A DNA stretch of 64,000 nt from Paguma larvata (Eukaryota > Chordata > Mammalia > Carnivora > Viverridae). Each line of letters opens with the position of its first letter. Position 1 is the first letter of the stretch. A model generated the notes under the pieces. It saw only the letters and a list, made by a program, of their open reading frames with translations, did no database searches and was not told the DNA's origin. A program made the position numbers and the translations under genes. The stretch is taken from assembly GCA_030068075.1 (NCBI GenBank), contig CM057828.1, forward strand, positions 114,441,699 to 114,505,698. The letters run 5' to 3'. This document shows, piece after piece, positions 10,561-21,360 of the stretch.

Positions 10561-11702
10561 TCCATCTCTCTGTCTCCTAGTTCACCAGTAAGTAGAATTT
10601 AATATTCTATGCAAGGATCTTTGCGTTTGGCTGCACGGGTTGTGCACTGCACAACTCCAGGTGGTGGCATGATACAGACTAACGAAGAAACAGGAAAACG
10701 GATAGTGCTGCCTCCCACCCTTGACTTGTACCGTGCCAGGGACACCTGGGTTAAGGTGGGGAATCAGCTGTTCCCTGACGTTTGCTCTTAAGTAGATTCT
10801 TCTGAGAATACGGCTTCTTCCCTAGAACTCTGGTATTACTAAACAGGGACTGAGGTGAAAGTTGTTCACTGACTGACAGGAAAATCAGCCTTTTCCTTAG
10901 AACACAACACATTCTCATAGTCCTATTATGAGGCTTAATTTGCTCTTCCTTTGGAGGACTTATTTTGCAAAGTTCTTGCTTCTCCGTGTAAAGACATCTT
11001 TGCCCAGCTCATGCTAAGAGCCCTTCAGACATGGTCGGTTGAGTGAATGCACCTCGGCCTCAAGTGGAGAGCAACCCCATACTCGAAGGATAAAGTGGGT
11101 TCCCTAAAAAGGCGGTACCTGCTGGAAGAGGGTTCTCGCGGTTCAGCGGGAAGAAAACAGAACAAAGGGCTGAGGGAATCTGTATTCTTACCTGAGTTCA
11201 GTACACACGGCCTGGGCGGCTGGGGAAGTAATATCTCTTTCTTCCTTATCTCTTCCTGTCTCATCTCCTTTCTCAACTCGGTTCGCTGGCTCCTTCCCAC
11301 GGTAAATTTTATTTGAAATAAGTGTCTTTTTTCTGTAGTATCTCATTCTCCAGAGACATCTGAGCCAGAGGTGACACCAGCCACGCACCTCATTTTCCTA
11401 TCACTTTGAATTATCAGCTTCAGCTGCCATTGGGTCACGTGACCGGATCAGGTACTGAGGTAGCAAGTAGAAGCAGAGGTCACTGGCGCAGCTTTGAAGA
11501 ACGGCAGGAAACTTTCCAGACTCAAGTGCAGGTCTGTTTATGGCTCCCATAGGACAGGAAGGTGACGCTGTACCTGCAGTGATTCGAGAGGCACTTATAT
11601 AAAAGCCTCTTTACCTGTAACATCCCCTGTCTGCCCTGGAGTGATACCGGAAGAGTCTGGGCCTTGAAAACCAGTTCGGTCTTTAAGAATTCCCCAAGAA
11701 GG
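10561..11702. other. Repeat-free stretch with promoter-like words
   Basis: No transposon recognised over 1.1 kb. It holds the 12-bp palindrome GGTCACGTGACC (11433-11444) and, 152 bp downstream, TATATAAAA (11596-11604). No exon can be assigned. Confidence 0.5.
11433..11604 (+). promoter_or_regulatory. E-box palindrome and TATA-like word (candidate promoter or enhancer)
   Basis: GGTCACGTGACC is a perfect palindrome containing the CACGTG E-box in the extended GTCACGTGAC form preferred by USF and MiT/TFE (CLEAR) bHLH-zip factors. TATATAAAAGCC follows at 11596. The sequence shows the motifs only; use as a promoter is inference, with no transcript evidence. Confidence 0.3.
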
Positions 11703-11933
11703 GGGTGCCTGGGTGGTTCAGTTGGTTAAGTTTCCCTTGATTTCGGCTCAGGTCATGATCCCACTGTTGGTGAATTCTGCCCTGACAGTGCAGAGCCTGC
11801 GTGAGATTCTCTTTCCCTCTCTGTCTCTGCCCCTCCCACACTTGTGCTCTCTCTCTCTCCCTCTCTCAAAATAAAGAAATAAACTTAAAAACAAAACAAA
11901 ACAAAACAACAACAACCCCCCCCCCAAAACCCC
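11703..11933 (+). mobile_element. Carnivore tRNA-Lys SINE with C-rich tail
   Basis: The head GGGTGCCTGGGTGGTTCAG is normal. The tail is unusual: (CAAAA)n, CAACAA and then an 11-C run near 11917-11927 before AAAACCCC. Flanks CCCCAAGAA (before 11701) and CCCCACAAGAA (after) give a short target-site duplication. Confidence 0.92.
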
Positions 11934-13341
11934 ACAAGAACTCCACCAGGAGGCTCAGGAGTTTTAGGACCTCCTAGTTTAAGCAGGTTCTAGTTCCAAC
12001 GCAGTTAGGGTCCCACCCTGACGTAAGTAGAGCAGCTACCGAAAGGAGTGGGGGCTCCTGAAAGGGGAAAGAGGAAAGCTCCCAAACCCAGCCTCCCCTC
12101 CATTTTACAATTCCGCCAGAACTCGAAAGGCTTTCAGAAGCCACTGGGTGGACTGGCCCTATTGCCTCCTCTCCTAGAAAAAGCTCCCCTACCATCTGCA
12201 CATTCTAATTTACGAATTTCGGGTTCACTTGGCGATCGAAATTGTCGATTCCCTCCTCCCCTCACATGCCAAGGCAACAGCTGAAAGCCCCTACTGCTCA
12301 CTTGTATGCCAGTCTTTGAGAGACCTATGCAGTGTGACCCGGTTTCTACGTTATTCCTGCCGGCTCTGCTGTTCTGAGCTCACCAGGAGCCAGAAACTTC
12401 TAGTGGCTATTGCATAGATAATGCTAGCTCATCTTCATTTTTCGGCTTCGATTTTCATTGCCTTAATAATAAGAGTGTTTCCTTCCTCTGCATCCTTCCC
12501 CACCATGCCCTGCATGGTCCCTTCCCACACATTACGTGAAGGACGAAAGATACAAGAGCTTCGAGCAAATGTAGCTATATGAAAGGAAAAAGAATTCAAT
12601 GGACTAAAAAGTCAATGCTTTGGAGCTACACACAATTTCCTTCTCTCCCCATCCATCCACAGAGAAGGAAAGGAGGGCAACATGAAAGCTTCATAATTTC
12701 ACTAAAAGGTTATTCTATAATGTGTCAGACCTGGGGAAGCGAAAAGAATGTGTACTTCCAGTCATTTACCTTTGACTGCAATTTTCCCCTCTACTACTCA
12801 TAGTGCCCAAGATGAGTTTATATGATAACCTTTCGCTCCTAAAGCCACAATACTGAAATTGGAAAACCCCGGTAAGATCCAATTAGACTTTCTGCCATTG
12901 AATTCTCTAAAGATGAGCCCCCGTGCTTGTCTTTGTGCTGATGGGAAAAAGAAAGAAAAAATAAACAAAACTGCCGACTCAGACTTTGTTTTTGTTTCCT
13001 GGAGGAGCAGATTTTGCTGCTTGGAGCCAGGGGTTTCTGGGGAGTAAATGCTCGGGATGAATGTGAGTCAGAAGCAGAAGCGAGGCAAAAGCTATTAATT
13101 CGAAGTGATAGGAAATTGGGATTAATGCTGAGATTGATCTATCTCCATAACATTTTTCACTAGTGTTAAAATCGAGCGAAGTAATAAATCTTTTCGTGGG
13201 ATTTTTGCTCAGTGAATAATGTTGAATTGAGAGCTTTAAATGATAAGCATAGGTAGCATCCAGTCATTATCTCTGCTCCCTCTACCAACAGTTAAAATAT
13301 GTTCAAGGAGCAAAAGCTAAGATTTAAAACAGACTATAATT
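11934..13341. other. Repeat-free stretch, 1.4 kb
   Basis: No transposon or exon recognised. The right-hand third (about 13040-13300) is AT-rich with many homeodomain- and GATA-like words and looks like a conserved non-coding element. Confidence 0.45.
13040..13300. promoter_or_regulatory. Candidate conserved non-coding element
   Basis: GGGATTAATG (13118-13127) contains an OTX/PITX-type GGATTA. TATTAATT, AGATTGATCT and AATGATAAGC (GATA-like) lie close by, and CpGs survive in AT-rich sequence. All frames are closed. The assignment is from texture only; conservation is not demonstrated. Confidence 0.3.
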
Positions 13342-13541
13342 GGGGCGCCTGGGTGGCTCAGTTGGTTAAGCGTCCCACTTCGGCTCAAGTCATGAGCCCC
13401 GTGTCGGGCTCTGTGCTGACAGCTCAGAGCCTGGAGCCTGCTCTGGGAGATTCTGTGTCTCCCTCTTTCTCTCTCTGCCCCTCCCCTGCTTGTGCTCTCT
13501 CTCTCTCTCTCTTTCTCTCAAAAATAAATAAACAAAAAAAA
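13342..13541 (+). mobile_element. Carnivore tRNA-Lys SINE
   Basis: Head GGGGCGCCTGGGTGGCTCAG with tail CTCAAAAATAAATAAACAAAAAAA. AGACTATAATT (13331-13341) and AGATTATAATC (from 13542) are the target-site duplication. The short gap in the head (box B-like part reduced to CATGAGCCCCGTGTCGGG) is a small internal deletion. Confidence 0.95.
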
Positions 13542-13828
13542 TAGATTATAATCAAGCCACTAGGATATCATGGAATATCTTCCCAAATTGTAGAATTGAT
13601 ACTTCCTTTCTATCAGGGGTAGTTGGATTTAGTTTTATCTCCCTATTGGCGATGGAATAGGAGAAACAGAATTAGAGGGCCCTGAGGTAGGATTTGTCCT
13701 TCATCCTTCCCTATGAGGCCTGGAAGTCAGACATCTGCAAGCCTGAAATAATTACAGGTCTGGCCAGGAGTCCTGTCCAGGGAACAGAGCAGGACTTTAG
13801 TGTCAGAAGCCCAGGCAGACATTTCTTC
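13542..13828. other. Unique sequence
   Basis: No repeat or gene seen. Confidence 0.45.
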
Positions 13829-13829
13829 C

Positions 13830-13861
<32 letters not shown>

Positions 13862-13878
13862 ATTCATTCATTCATTCG
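13829..13878. repeat. (CATT)n microsatellite
   Basis: Tetranucleotide CATT repeats, interrupted by CGTT and CATC units, adjoining the ancient repeat that follows. Such CATT runs commonly sit at the end of that repeat type. Confidence 0.9.
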
Positions 13879-14440
13879 ACAGTGACAGTCTGAGCGGCTG
13901 CTATGCACCAGGCACTGTTCTAGACAGCTGAGCACCTCAGTGGAATAGAGAAAGCCCCTTGTCGCTGTGGAGCGTACGTTGTAGTGGTGGGACACGAGCG
14001 GTACACAATAATCACGGTAACCGAGTCAGTGCTAGAGTGTGTTGGAAGCTGAGAAATGCTAATGGGAAAAACGAAAGTGAGGAAAGCCGCATCAGAAGTG
14101 CCATGGATGCATGTGGGGTGTGGGCTTCATGTTTCGAATAGGGGAGTCGGGGGAGCTCTCTTTAGGAAGGTGTCACTTGAGTAAAAGACTAGGAGAGCCT
14201 GAAGACCTCACCCATGTGGATTTCTGGGCAGAGCATTCTGGGAGGAGGGAACCATTAATACAAAGACCACCAGGCAGAGGGAGTAAGGGGTGAACCGACT
14301 GGAGCAGAGCTGAGCAACGCAGAGTAGGAGATGTAAGCCAAGCAGGTGTGGCTCTCATGCCTTGGCTTTTACTCTGAGGGAGATTGGAACCACCAAGGGG
14401 GTGGAGCCCTTTCTATATTGAATAAGACTTTCGTACGTCG
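13879..14440 (+). mobile_element. Ancient mammalian interspersed repeat (family not named)
   Basis: Opens with a word of the type CTATGCACCAGGCACTGTTCTAG. It continues through GTGTCACTTGAGTAAAAGAC and CATTCTGGGAGGAGGGAACC, ending near CTTGGCTTTTACTCTGAGGG (14361-14380). The order matches a well-known old mammalian repeat, and the same family recurs at 37865-38545. I am not confident of its database name. Confidence 0.55.
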
Positions 14441-14624
14441 GCTGGCAGAGGAACATTCTAGGTGATGACTGTGCAGGTTAACAGTTCCGGGTCAGCAGTG
14501 TTGCTGTCTGCACAGAATGCTTGCATAAGTATTTGTTTATTTACTTTTTTATGTTTTGATTTTGCGCCTTCATAAACATTAAGTTCTGGCCCTAACACAA
14601 CTGAGACAAAGTTGGCAATCGTTT
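14441..14624. other. Unique sequence
   Basis: Nothing recognised. Confidence 0.4.
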
Positions 14625-14790
14625 CTGTCGTTCTCAACCCTCACAGGGAATTAGAACGTCCTGGAGAGCTTTGCTAGCCTCCCCCCGAACCCAGGGATCC
14701 TGATTTTAAGTATAACTTAGGAAAAAGCTTATGAGTCAGTATTTTTAAAAAACACGCAAAAACCAGGAACAAAGAAACAAACTTTCCAAG
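14625..14790 (-). mobile_element. hAT DNA transposon fossil, MER20/MER5-like
   Basis: The row GTTCTCAACCCTCACAGGG, GTCCTGGAGAGCTTTGCTAG and ACCCAGGGATCCTGATTTTAAG resembles the reversed non-autonomous hAT-Charlie elements MER20/MER5. Terminal inverted repeats are not clear. Confidence 0.45.
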
Positions 14791-15141
14791 TGGTTGTAAT
14801 GTGCTACCTGGATTGAGCAATTCTACATGAGATGTTTTGAAGGCAAAGATCTTTTAACTCATTGAACCGAAACCAGCAGACGGTGTGTTTATAGAGGATG
14901 GAAAAGAACCGTGTTTCAAGAATATGCATGAAATCTTCAAAAGATATCATCAGATATTATGCTGCAAGGAATGACACAGTTAGACATTTTATAATATTTT
15001 CCCTCTATGTGAATGAAACCTTCATGTATGACATATAAGACTCTAGGAATTCCCTGCATCTTATTTCACTTACAGTTCCTAAGACTATTTTTTAGGTATA
15101 GGGATTTGAAATCTGTCAAAATGTACTTCTGTTTGACGTTG
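14791..15141. other. Unique sequence
   Basis: No repeat or exon recognised. Confidence 0.4.
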
Positions 15142-15532
15142 AGAGCTATGGACTAAATTGTGCCCTCCCCCCAAATTCATATGTTGAAGCCATAACCCCT
15201 GATGCGATGATGTTTGGAGTTAGATATGGTCTTTAGGAGATAATTAAGGTTGAATGAAGTCAGAAGTGTGGGTCCCAGGCCCGTAGAACTGATGTTCCTA
15301 TAAGAAGAGAAAGAGAGATTTTTCTGCACCCGTGTACCCAGGAAGGGTCACGTGAGCAGCTGGTGAAGGGTGGCCACCTGGAAGCCAGGAAGAAAGCTCT
15401 CACCAGAAAACAAATTAACTAGAACCTTGATGTGGGACTTCTAGTCTCCAGATTTGTGAGAAAATGAATTTCTGTTGTTCAAGCCACCCAGTCTATGATA
15501 TTTCGTTATGACAGCGCTGGCAGACCAATACA
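15142..15532 (+). mobile_element. MLT1-class solo LTR
   Basis: Family order is intact: AGCTATGGACTAAATTGTG at the start, CAAATTCATATGTTGAAGCC, AGAAGAGAAAGAGAGA, GCCACCTGGAAGCCAGGAAG, then GAAAATGAATTTCTGTTGTT, AAGCCACCCAGTCTATGATA and the end GCAGACCAATACA. At about 390 bp it is nearly complete. No internal region is attached. Confidence 0.88.
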
Positions 15533-15940
15533 ATTCCTGAGCCCACCTATGTGGCGACCAGACAAGCCTAAATGCATGTCTGTGTCAGAAGGCCCTACTG
15601 TCCAGGTTTCTGGGCCAAGGCAGCAATCACCTCAGCTAGCATTTCAATTAATTAGCTGCACTAAAATAAAAACAAAACCCCTATGTGCAAATAACGAATG
15701 TACATGCAGCCTGTACAAGGACAAAGAAAAAGCAAAATCGTTGATAAAGAGAATGAGAGCTAACAATTGGAATTTCTATGTAGTCCCTTGTCTTCCCATC
15801 TGTTAGAGCAGGCAAGTAAGGGGGCGCCTACCTACCTATTATCCCCAAAGCATCGCATTATAGTAAGTAAATCACCCTCAGGTATTCCGAGGTGCTTTGA
15901 GCATTTTTATAAAGCATCACGATCACGGTTACTGTCATCA
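15533..15940. other. Unique sequence
   Basis: No repeat or exon recognised. Confidence 0.4.
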
Positions 15941-16053
15941 CAGCTATATATTCATTATCTAATGTCGTTCTCACTGCAGTCCTGGAAATGAGATGCTATT
16001 TTCACCCCTTTTTGTATATGAGGAAATCAAACTTCAGAAAATCTGAGAAACTA
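15941..16053 (-). mobile_element. MIR-like fragment interrupted by SINE
   Basis: ATTCATTATCTAATG followed by TATATGAGGAAATCAAACTTCAG resembles the reversed MIR core. The match stops at the SINE inserted at 16054 and may resume weakly after it. Confidence 0.4.
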
Positions 16054-16274
16054 GGGCGCCTGGGCGCCTCAGTCGGTTGAGTATCTGACTCTTGGTTTCA
16101 GCTCAGGTCATTATCTCATGGTTTCGTGAGTTTGAGCCCCACGTCACACTCTGAGCTGGCAGCTTAGAGCCTGCTTGGATTCTTTCTCTCCCTCTCTTTC
16201 AGCCTGGCCCCCACCGATGCTGTCTCTGTCTCTCTCAAAATAAATAAATAAACTAAAAAAAAAAAAAAACAAGA
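16054..16274 (+). mobile_element. Carnivore tRNA-Lys SINE
   Basis: Head GGGCGCCTGGGCGCCTCAGT, box B-like GAGTTTGAGCCCC, and a long A tail to about 16270. AAAATCTGAGAAACTA (16038-16053) recurs as AAAATCTGGGAGACTA (16278-16293). Confidence 0.95.
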
Positions 16275-16292
16275 AAGAAAATCTGGGAGACT

Positions 16293-19108
16293 ATTGCATT
16301 CACATAACTAGTGCATTGCAGTACTTGGCTTTGAACGCTCCCTGCGGCAGCGCCCCCCCACCCCCGCCCCGCCCTACTCCATTCCACTGCAAATAAAGGC
16401 CAATTCCACAGCCAAGGCAGCCAATGCTTAATAAACAGAATATACGCATTGGCCGATTTTGCTCAATTTTCTCTAAAGATAAAATATTCTCAGAATATAC
16501 ACGTTTATTATTTGCTTTGAAAATGGCGCAGGCGCCCTGTTCTCTTCCTGGCACCGAAGGACATAGATGGCCCAGGGAGTCTGCTGTGACGTCAAAGATA
16601 AAATGAAATACTTTGCAAACAACACTAGGTAAATTTCATCTTCTCCCTTGCAAACTGCTATCTACCTCCTCATTTTGAATTGACTTGATCATTGCCCTCA
16701 AAATAAAGCAGCCAAAATCCTCTTAATACTCGGATGAGGAAAAGTCCATTCTCGAAAAGCCTGATTACCCAGATGGAACAGAGAAATCTGTTACCGGCCT
16801 CCAAATATCAACAGTGCATAATTAGCAGCTGCTAAAATAATAGAAGTCAATTGAACAAAAATATGGTACGCTCTGCATTCATTTATTAAATACCTTATGT
16901 TTCCAAACACTGCTTTCCACAGTGGCTGAAGAGCCTGCGAGGGGCATTTCATCAAGTATCCCTGGGCACCAAACACAAAGAATTGACAGAGTTATTTGAA
17001 AAACTTTTAAAATGAGCTGTTACTACTTCCAGCAAATGGGTGCAGACAAGACTATTTCAACGAAAAAATATATTTGTCAAAAGCAACCTCTAAGTGGGCT
17101 GCCATCATCAAAGACATCAGCAGCCCGTCTCCCTGGGAGACAGCAAAACCCTGCATTTATCTAAATTATCTCAGTAATATGACAGAGTGATTGCTCACTA
17201 ATGGTCAATAACAGTTTTCTTTGTCATTTTCCTAGTCATTACCTCCTCAGAATGAACTCCAGAATACACGCTTGCAGTCCATGACTAGAATGTTAATTTC
17301 CTCCTCGCATTTGTGGCTGGTTCCCTTAAGCATCACATTGGCTATCACATTTCTATCACATTTCTGACATTTTTCATTTTGTGAAAAAGAATACCTGCCT
17401 TAGAAAGCCTGATGAACGCAGGGATACTTTACATGCAAGCAAAAAGTGCTGTTCCCATTTCCCCCCATTGTGAATTCTTTCATCTGACAAAGTGTCTTGA
17501 CTACGTGCTCAGAATGGCTGGCAGAGGTGTTTGCTTGTGTGTGGGCTCCATTTCTGGGGCTTTATCAATTTCTGTCTCAGATTTTCAGGTTTCAGACCAT
17601 CCTTCTGTGGAGATACCGATGACACAGTAAAACCCTTGCACTTGAGAGCCGATTCCATGAATATTTGGCTGCAACAGCGTGAGTATGTGAGACCCTGGTC
17701 CTTTCTGGGGGGGGGAGGGGGATGACCAGTTATTTGTTATATGCATTTTTCTAAGCAGTCAAATCTAGATCAGACCTCAAAAAATTAAAAGCCCAAGTCA
17801 AAGGGGAGTGGTGAGAAAGCAGAACTTTTTTTCCTCTGTATAAATAGAGCTGAGAAATTTTTTTAATGAACATTTAAAAATGTAGAACTTGCCTTATCAG
17901 GGAAAGTAGGTCATGATAGTTCACATGGCCAATGTGCTGGGCAATGCAGTAACAGGAGCCAAAACAATTAGCCAGTACCTCAGAAAGGTAGCTAGTGGCC
18001 ACAGTAGACATGATAAGCTGTGTCTGTCATGTTCCCTCCTGCGACCACCGCTCCCACTCCATGCAGAACTCATTAAAACGAAATGAAGTGAATGAAAGTG
18101 CTGTAGAAATAAATATATCTAGGACATTACCACGGCGCATTTACCTGCATAGGGAGCGGCGAGCAATTCAATAGTCTCCTTTGCAACCCAGGGCAGTCTC
18201 CACTGCACTGTTTTTCTAGTTGATTTGACTATTTTTTGTTGACATAAAAAGCAACCATTGTTTTCGACTCAAAATTATTTTTCCATTCTGCTTTAAAAAT
18301 ACATATATGCTTTCCAGAATAAGTATGCCAGTTTGAGCTCGGGAAACTACGGTCACTAAACTTACAGTAGATCTGAGCCACATTCGAATGTAGGCTCACT
18401 GCCTGTCATTCATTGTCATCTCTCCCTATCCTACCTGGTCCATGTGGCCAGTCACTTAACCTCGCTCCCGAGAGCTTGCATATTTCTGCCTGTCAATTAA
18501 AACTGGCAGCCTACGTTCCCCATGGGCATCTCAAAGATATTTTATCCAAAACAATGAACTCCACATTTTCCTCTCAGTGCACGGGATTACTGTATACAGA
18601 TTTTTTATAGGACGGTGCTGTAAATGTGTTTTCTCTTCTTTATGATTTTCTTAATAACATTTTCTTCTCTGTAGCTTCCTTTACTATAAGAATACAACAT
18701 ATATATTTGATATATATATAATGTATATCATACTAAATATATTAATAGACTACATTGTTAGAAGGGTTCCAGTCAGCAGCAGGCTAGTCGTAAAATTCAT
18801 GGGGAGTCAAAAGTTATACACTGATTTTCAATTGCATGGGAGTTGGGAGCTCTGCATTCCTAACCCTTGCATTGTTAAGGGTCAGCTGTGCTCTAGAATC
18901 CATCTTCGAGCCAAATCCAGCTAATTCTGTTTTGCTCTCTAGAATACATTTCCACCTCTACGTGCCTGACACCACTACAGGCCGGCTACATCCTTTGCAC
19001 AAACTATTCCAACAAACTCTTAAGTCTCTTCATTTCCAGTTTCTTCAATTTCAGGCCATTTTTCGACACCGCTTTTTCTTTTTTAAAAAATTAAAAAACT
19101 AAATATTA
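16293..19108. other. Repeat-poor island, 2.8 kb
   Basis: No clear transposon. It contains a cytosine tract at 16352-16374, a perfect tandem 11-mer TATCACATTTC (17343-17364), a guanine run at 17707-17721, an AT-repeat patch (18700-18725), and long stretches of balanced composition with retained CpGs (for example 16860-17240 and 18060-18200). No open frame has splice or codon evidence. It may hold conserved non-coding elements. Confidence 0.5.
16352..16374 (-). other. G-quadruplex-prone tract (minus strand)
   Basis: Four cytosine runs of 7, 5, 4 and 3 are separated by single bases, so the minus strand fits a G-quadruplex with one-base loops and the plus strand an i-motif. It also contains SP1/KLF-type CCCCGCCC. 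Confidence 0.7.
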
Positions 19109-19347
19109 GGGGTGCCAGGGTGGCTCAGTCAGTTAAGTGTCCTACTTGACTTTGGCTCATGTCATGATCCTGAGATTTCTGGGTTCCTGAGATTGAGCCC
19201 CAAGCTGGACTTTGAGTTGACAGCCCTGAGCTGGGCTTTGAGCCTGCTTGGGATTTTCTTTCTCCCTCTCCCTCTCTCTACTCTCCCCTGGCTCTCTGTC
19301 TCTCTCTCTGTGTCTCTCAAAATAAAGAAATAAACATTTAAAAAAAG
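19109..19347 (+). mobile_element. Carnivore tRNA-Lys SINE
   Basis: Head GGGGTGCCAGGGTGGCTCAG, tail CTCAAAATAAAGAAATAAACATTT. It carries small internal duplications (TTCTGGGTTCCTGAGATTGAG and two GAGCTGGGC/GAGCCTG units). Confidence 0.93.
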
Positions 19348-19738
19348 CCCACTAAAAATTACCTTGTCATTCTCCTGATTTAAAAAACACAATACCCACC
19401 ACTGGGAAATTCTCCAAATTCCTTATCAAGGGATTTGATTGTGAACTCCAACGCAGTCTCAGCACCCTAACCCCGCAAATCTTATGCCTTCTCACAGTAT
19501 AAAGATGCCATCGTGTTTTGCTTCTACTGAGCTTTTGTCAAAATTGTCCTTCCCCCACTTCTCCACACGCATCATTTAGAAACAACTTTTAAGTCTCATC
19601 TTTTTTGTTTAAATTCCATTCCATCCATTAAGTAAGTTAACCTGACTTAACACTTTCTCCATTTGATTTTTTCTGCTCTCTTTGCTTTCCTAGCTCAATT
19701 TCCATGGCCATTATACACTTAACACCCTAAATACTGAT
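19348..19738. other. Unique sequence
   Basis: No repeat or exon recognised. Confidence 0.4.
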
Positions 19739-19875
19739 TGTTGGCTTATGAGTGTGGTTCCCTTTCTCGTCTGTCAGCCCCTTGAGGGCAGAAACTACTG
19801 TCCAGTCATCTCTGTGTCTCAGTACCTGGCATATCACACATCCTTAATGAATCCATGTTGAATTGAATGGCTACA
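19739..19875 (+). mobile_element. L2 LINE 3' end fragment
   Basis: CAGCCCCTTGAGGGCAGAAA, then TGTGTCTCAGTACCTGGCA and CCTTAATGAATCCATGTTGA follow the L2 3' UTR order (cf. CTTGAGGGCAGGGAC ... CAATAAATGTTTGTTGAATG). Confidence 0.65.
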
Positions 19876-19919
19876 GAAGGTCACATTTGATATTCTAATA
19901 CGATCTTATAATTTTATTT

Positions 19920-20107
19920 TTTATTTTTAATGTTTATTTATTTTGAGAGAGAGAGAGCAGGGGGAGGAGCAGAGAGAGGATCTCAAGCAGGCTCTGCGCT
20001 GTCATCATGGATCCCTACTTGGGGCTCGTTCTCACGAACTGTGAGATCATGACTTGAGCCGAAATCAACAGCTGGATGGTTAATCAACTAAGCCATCTGG
20101 GTGCCCC
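19920..20107 (-). mobile_element. Carnivore tRNA-Lys SINE
   Basis: The short GA stretch is followed by AGCAGGCTCTGCGCTGTCAT. The head ends in AAGCCATCTGGGTGCCCC. Flanks are TTATTTTT-rich, so the target-site duplication cannot be delimited exactly. Confidence 0.92.
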
Positions 20108-21235
20108 TATTTTTATTTTTTAACAATGCATAATCTTTTAAAAAACGCTTCTTTTCCCATATGATTAGTATTTCAACTCTGAAGACATTTTTCATCTTTA
20201 TGACAATAACACGTAAGTAGCAATCAGATGTTGGCTAACTCAATTTCTGGCAGCAGAAATCCCAAGTGAACGTTGTCTTCCGAGTTGAAGAATTACGGAT
20301 AAGAAAAGGAACATAACCCTGTGGTTTGTGGGGCTATCTAGCTAACCTGTGGACTGGGACTCATGTCTTGGGATGGGCACGGGGACAGCAGGCTAATCCA
20401 TAAGCACTGCTCAAACTTCATCTTGCCTTTTCAAAACATTTTTCCCTACCCAGTATTTTCTCCTGAACCTAGAATCCCTCAATGTTAGTCTGAGTGTGAT
20501 GTGCAATCTGGGGTGATGTGCTAAGGGTCATTCATATCGGTCAATCACCTCTCCTGATTAAGAAGAATTCTCGAATGTGTCAGCATCCGTGAACTTGGTC
20601 CTCTCAGAGGCTCTACCTCATTTGAAAGGTGGGGCCAGAATACTGTACATGAAATTGCACTGAATCAATAAACTCAAGGTCACAACAGAAAGCCACAAGC
20701 TGACCCCTTATGGAGCACATATCTCAGAGATAACAAAACAGTCTTAACCTCCTCAGTGGCCCTGCCAACATGGTTGTGTTATCACCCAGGACAAGGACCG
20801 ATGTTCACAGTGTCAAAAATGAGTCATCAGTGAAAGGTTAAATTATGCTCCAGCCATCTATTTAAAAAACCAGATGAATATGGAAAGTTTTTTAGGAGGA
20901 ATTCCCCCCAAAAGGTATACTTTTAAGAGTCTTGTCCTTAAAGGAATGAACTGCCATTGCCTGGTACCTTGCTTTTTGTCAATTAGCTCATTTCTCTTCC
21001 TGCCTATGCAAAATCGACCGAGATATTTATGGTACCATTAGACCAGCTCCAAGCCAGGAACATACCTGAAATTCATTTTTAAGGGTTTTGAATAGCATTT
21101 TATTCAGCCTTGTGAGAGATAAGTGGTAGACATTGACTATTGTATATACTCAAAAAGAAACTGAAAAAATGCAGAACATTTAAAATAATTGCATAGTGTG
21201 GCTTTCTATTTTGCCTTATTATAAACATGTACTCT
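20108..21235. other. Repeat-free stretch
   Basis: No transposon or exon recognised. Composition is even, with words such as TGAGTCATC (20821) and TATGCAAAATCGA (21004). It may contain conserved non-coding sequence. Confidence 0.4.
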
Positions 21236-21360
21236 GTTTGTTTCTTTGCCTTCCTTCCAGACTAGATGGTAAGTTATTTGAAGCAAAACTGTGTCTAACA
21301 CATCTTGTGTCCTGTGCAGCACACAAAGGAAATGCCTAACACTGTTAATGTTCTCAACAT
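21236..21360 (+). mobile_element. Possible L2 3' fragment
   Basis: CAGACTAGATGGTAAGTTAT followed by AGCAAAACTGTGTCTAACAC and AATGCCTAACACTGTTAATG resembles a decayed L2 3' UTR. Confidence 0.35.

Noticed and set aside
13829..13878. CATT repeats as a CRISPR-like or satellite array
   Set aside because: A 4-bp microsatellite without spacers, typical of mammalian DNA next to old repeats.
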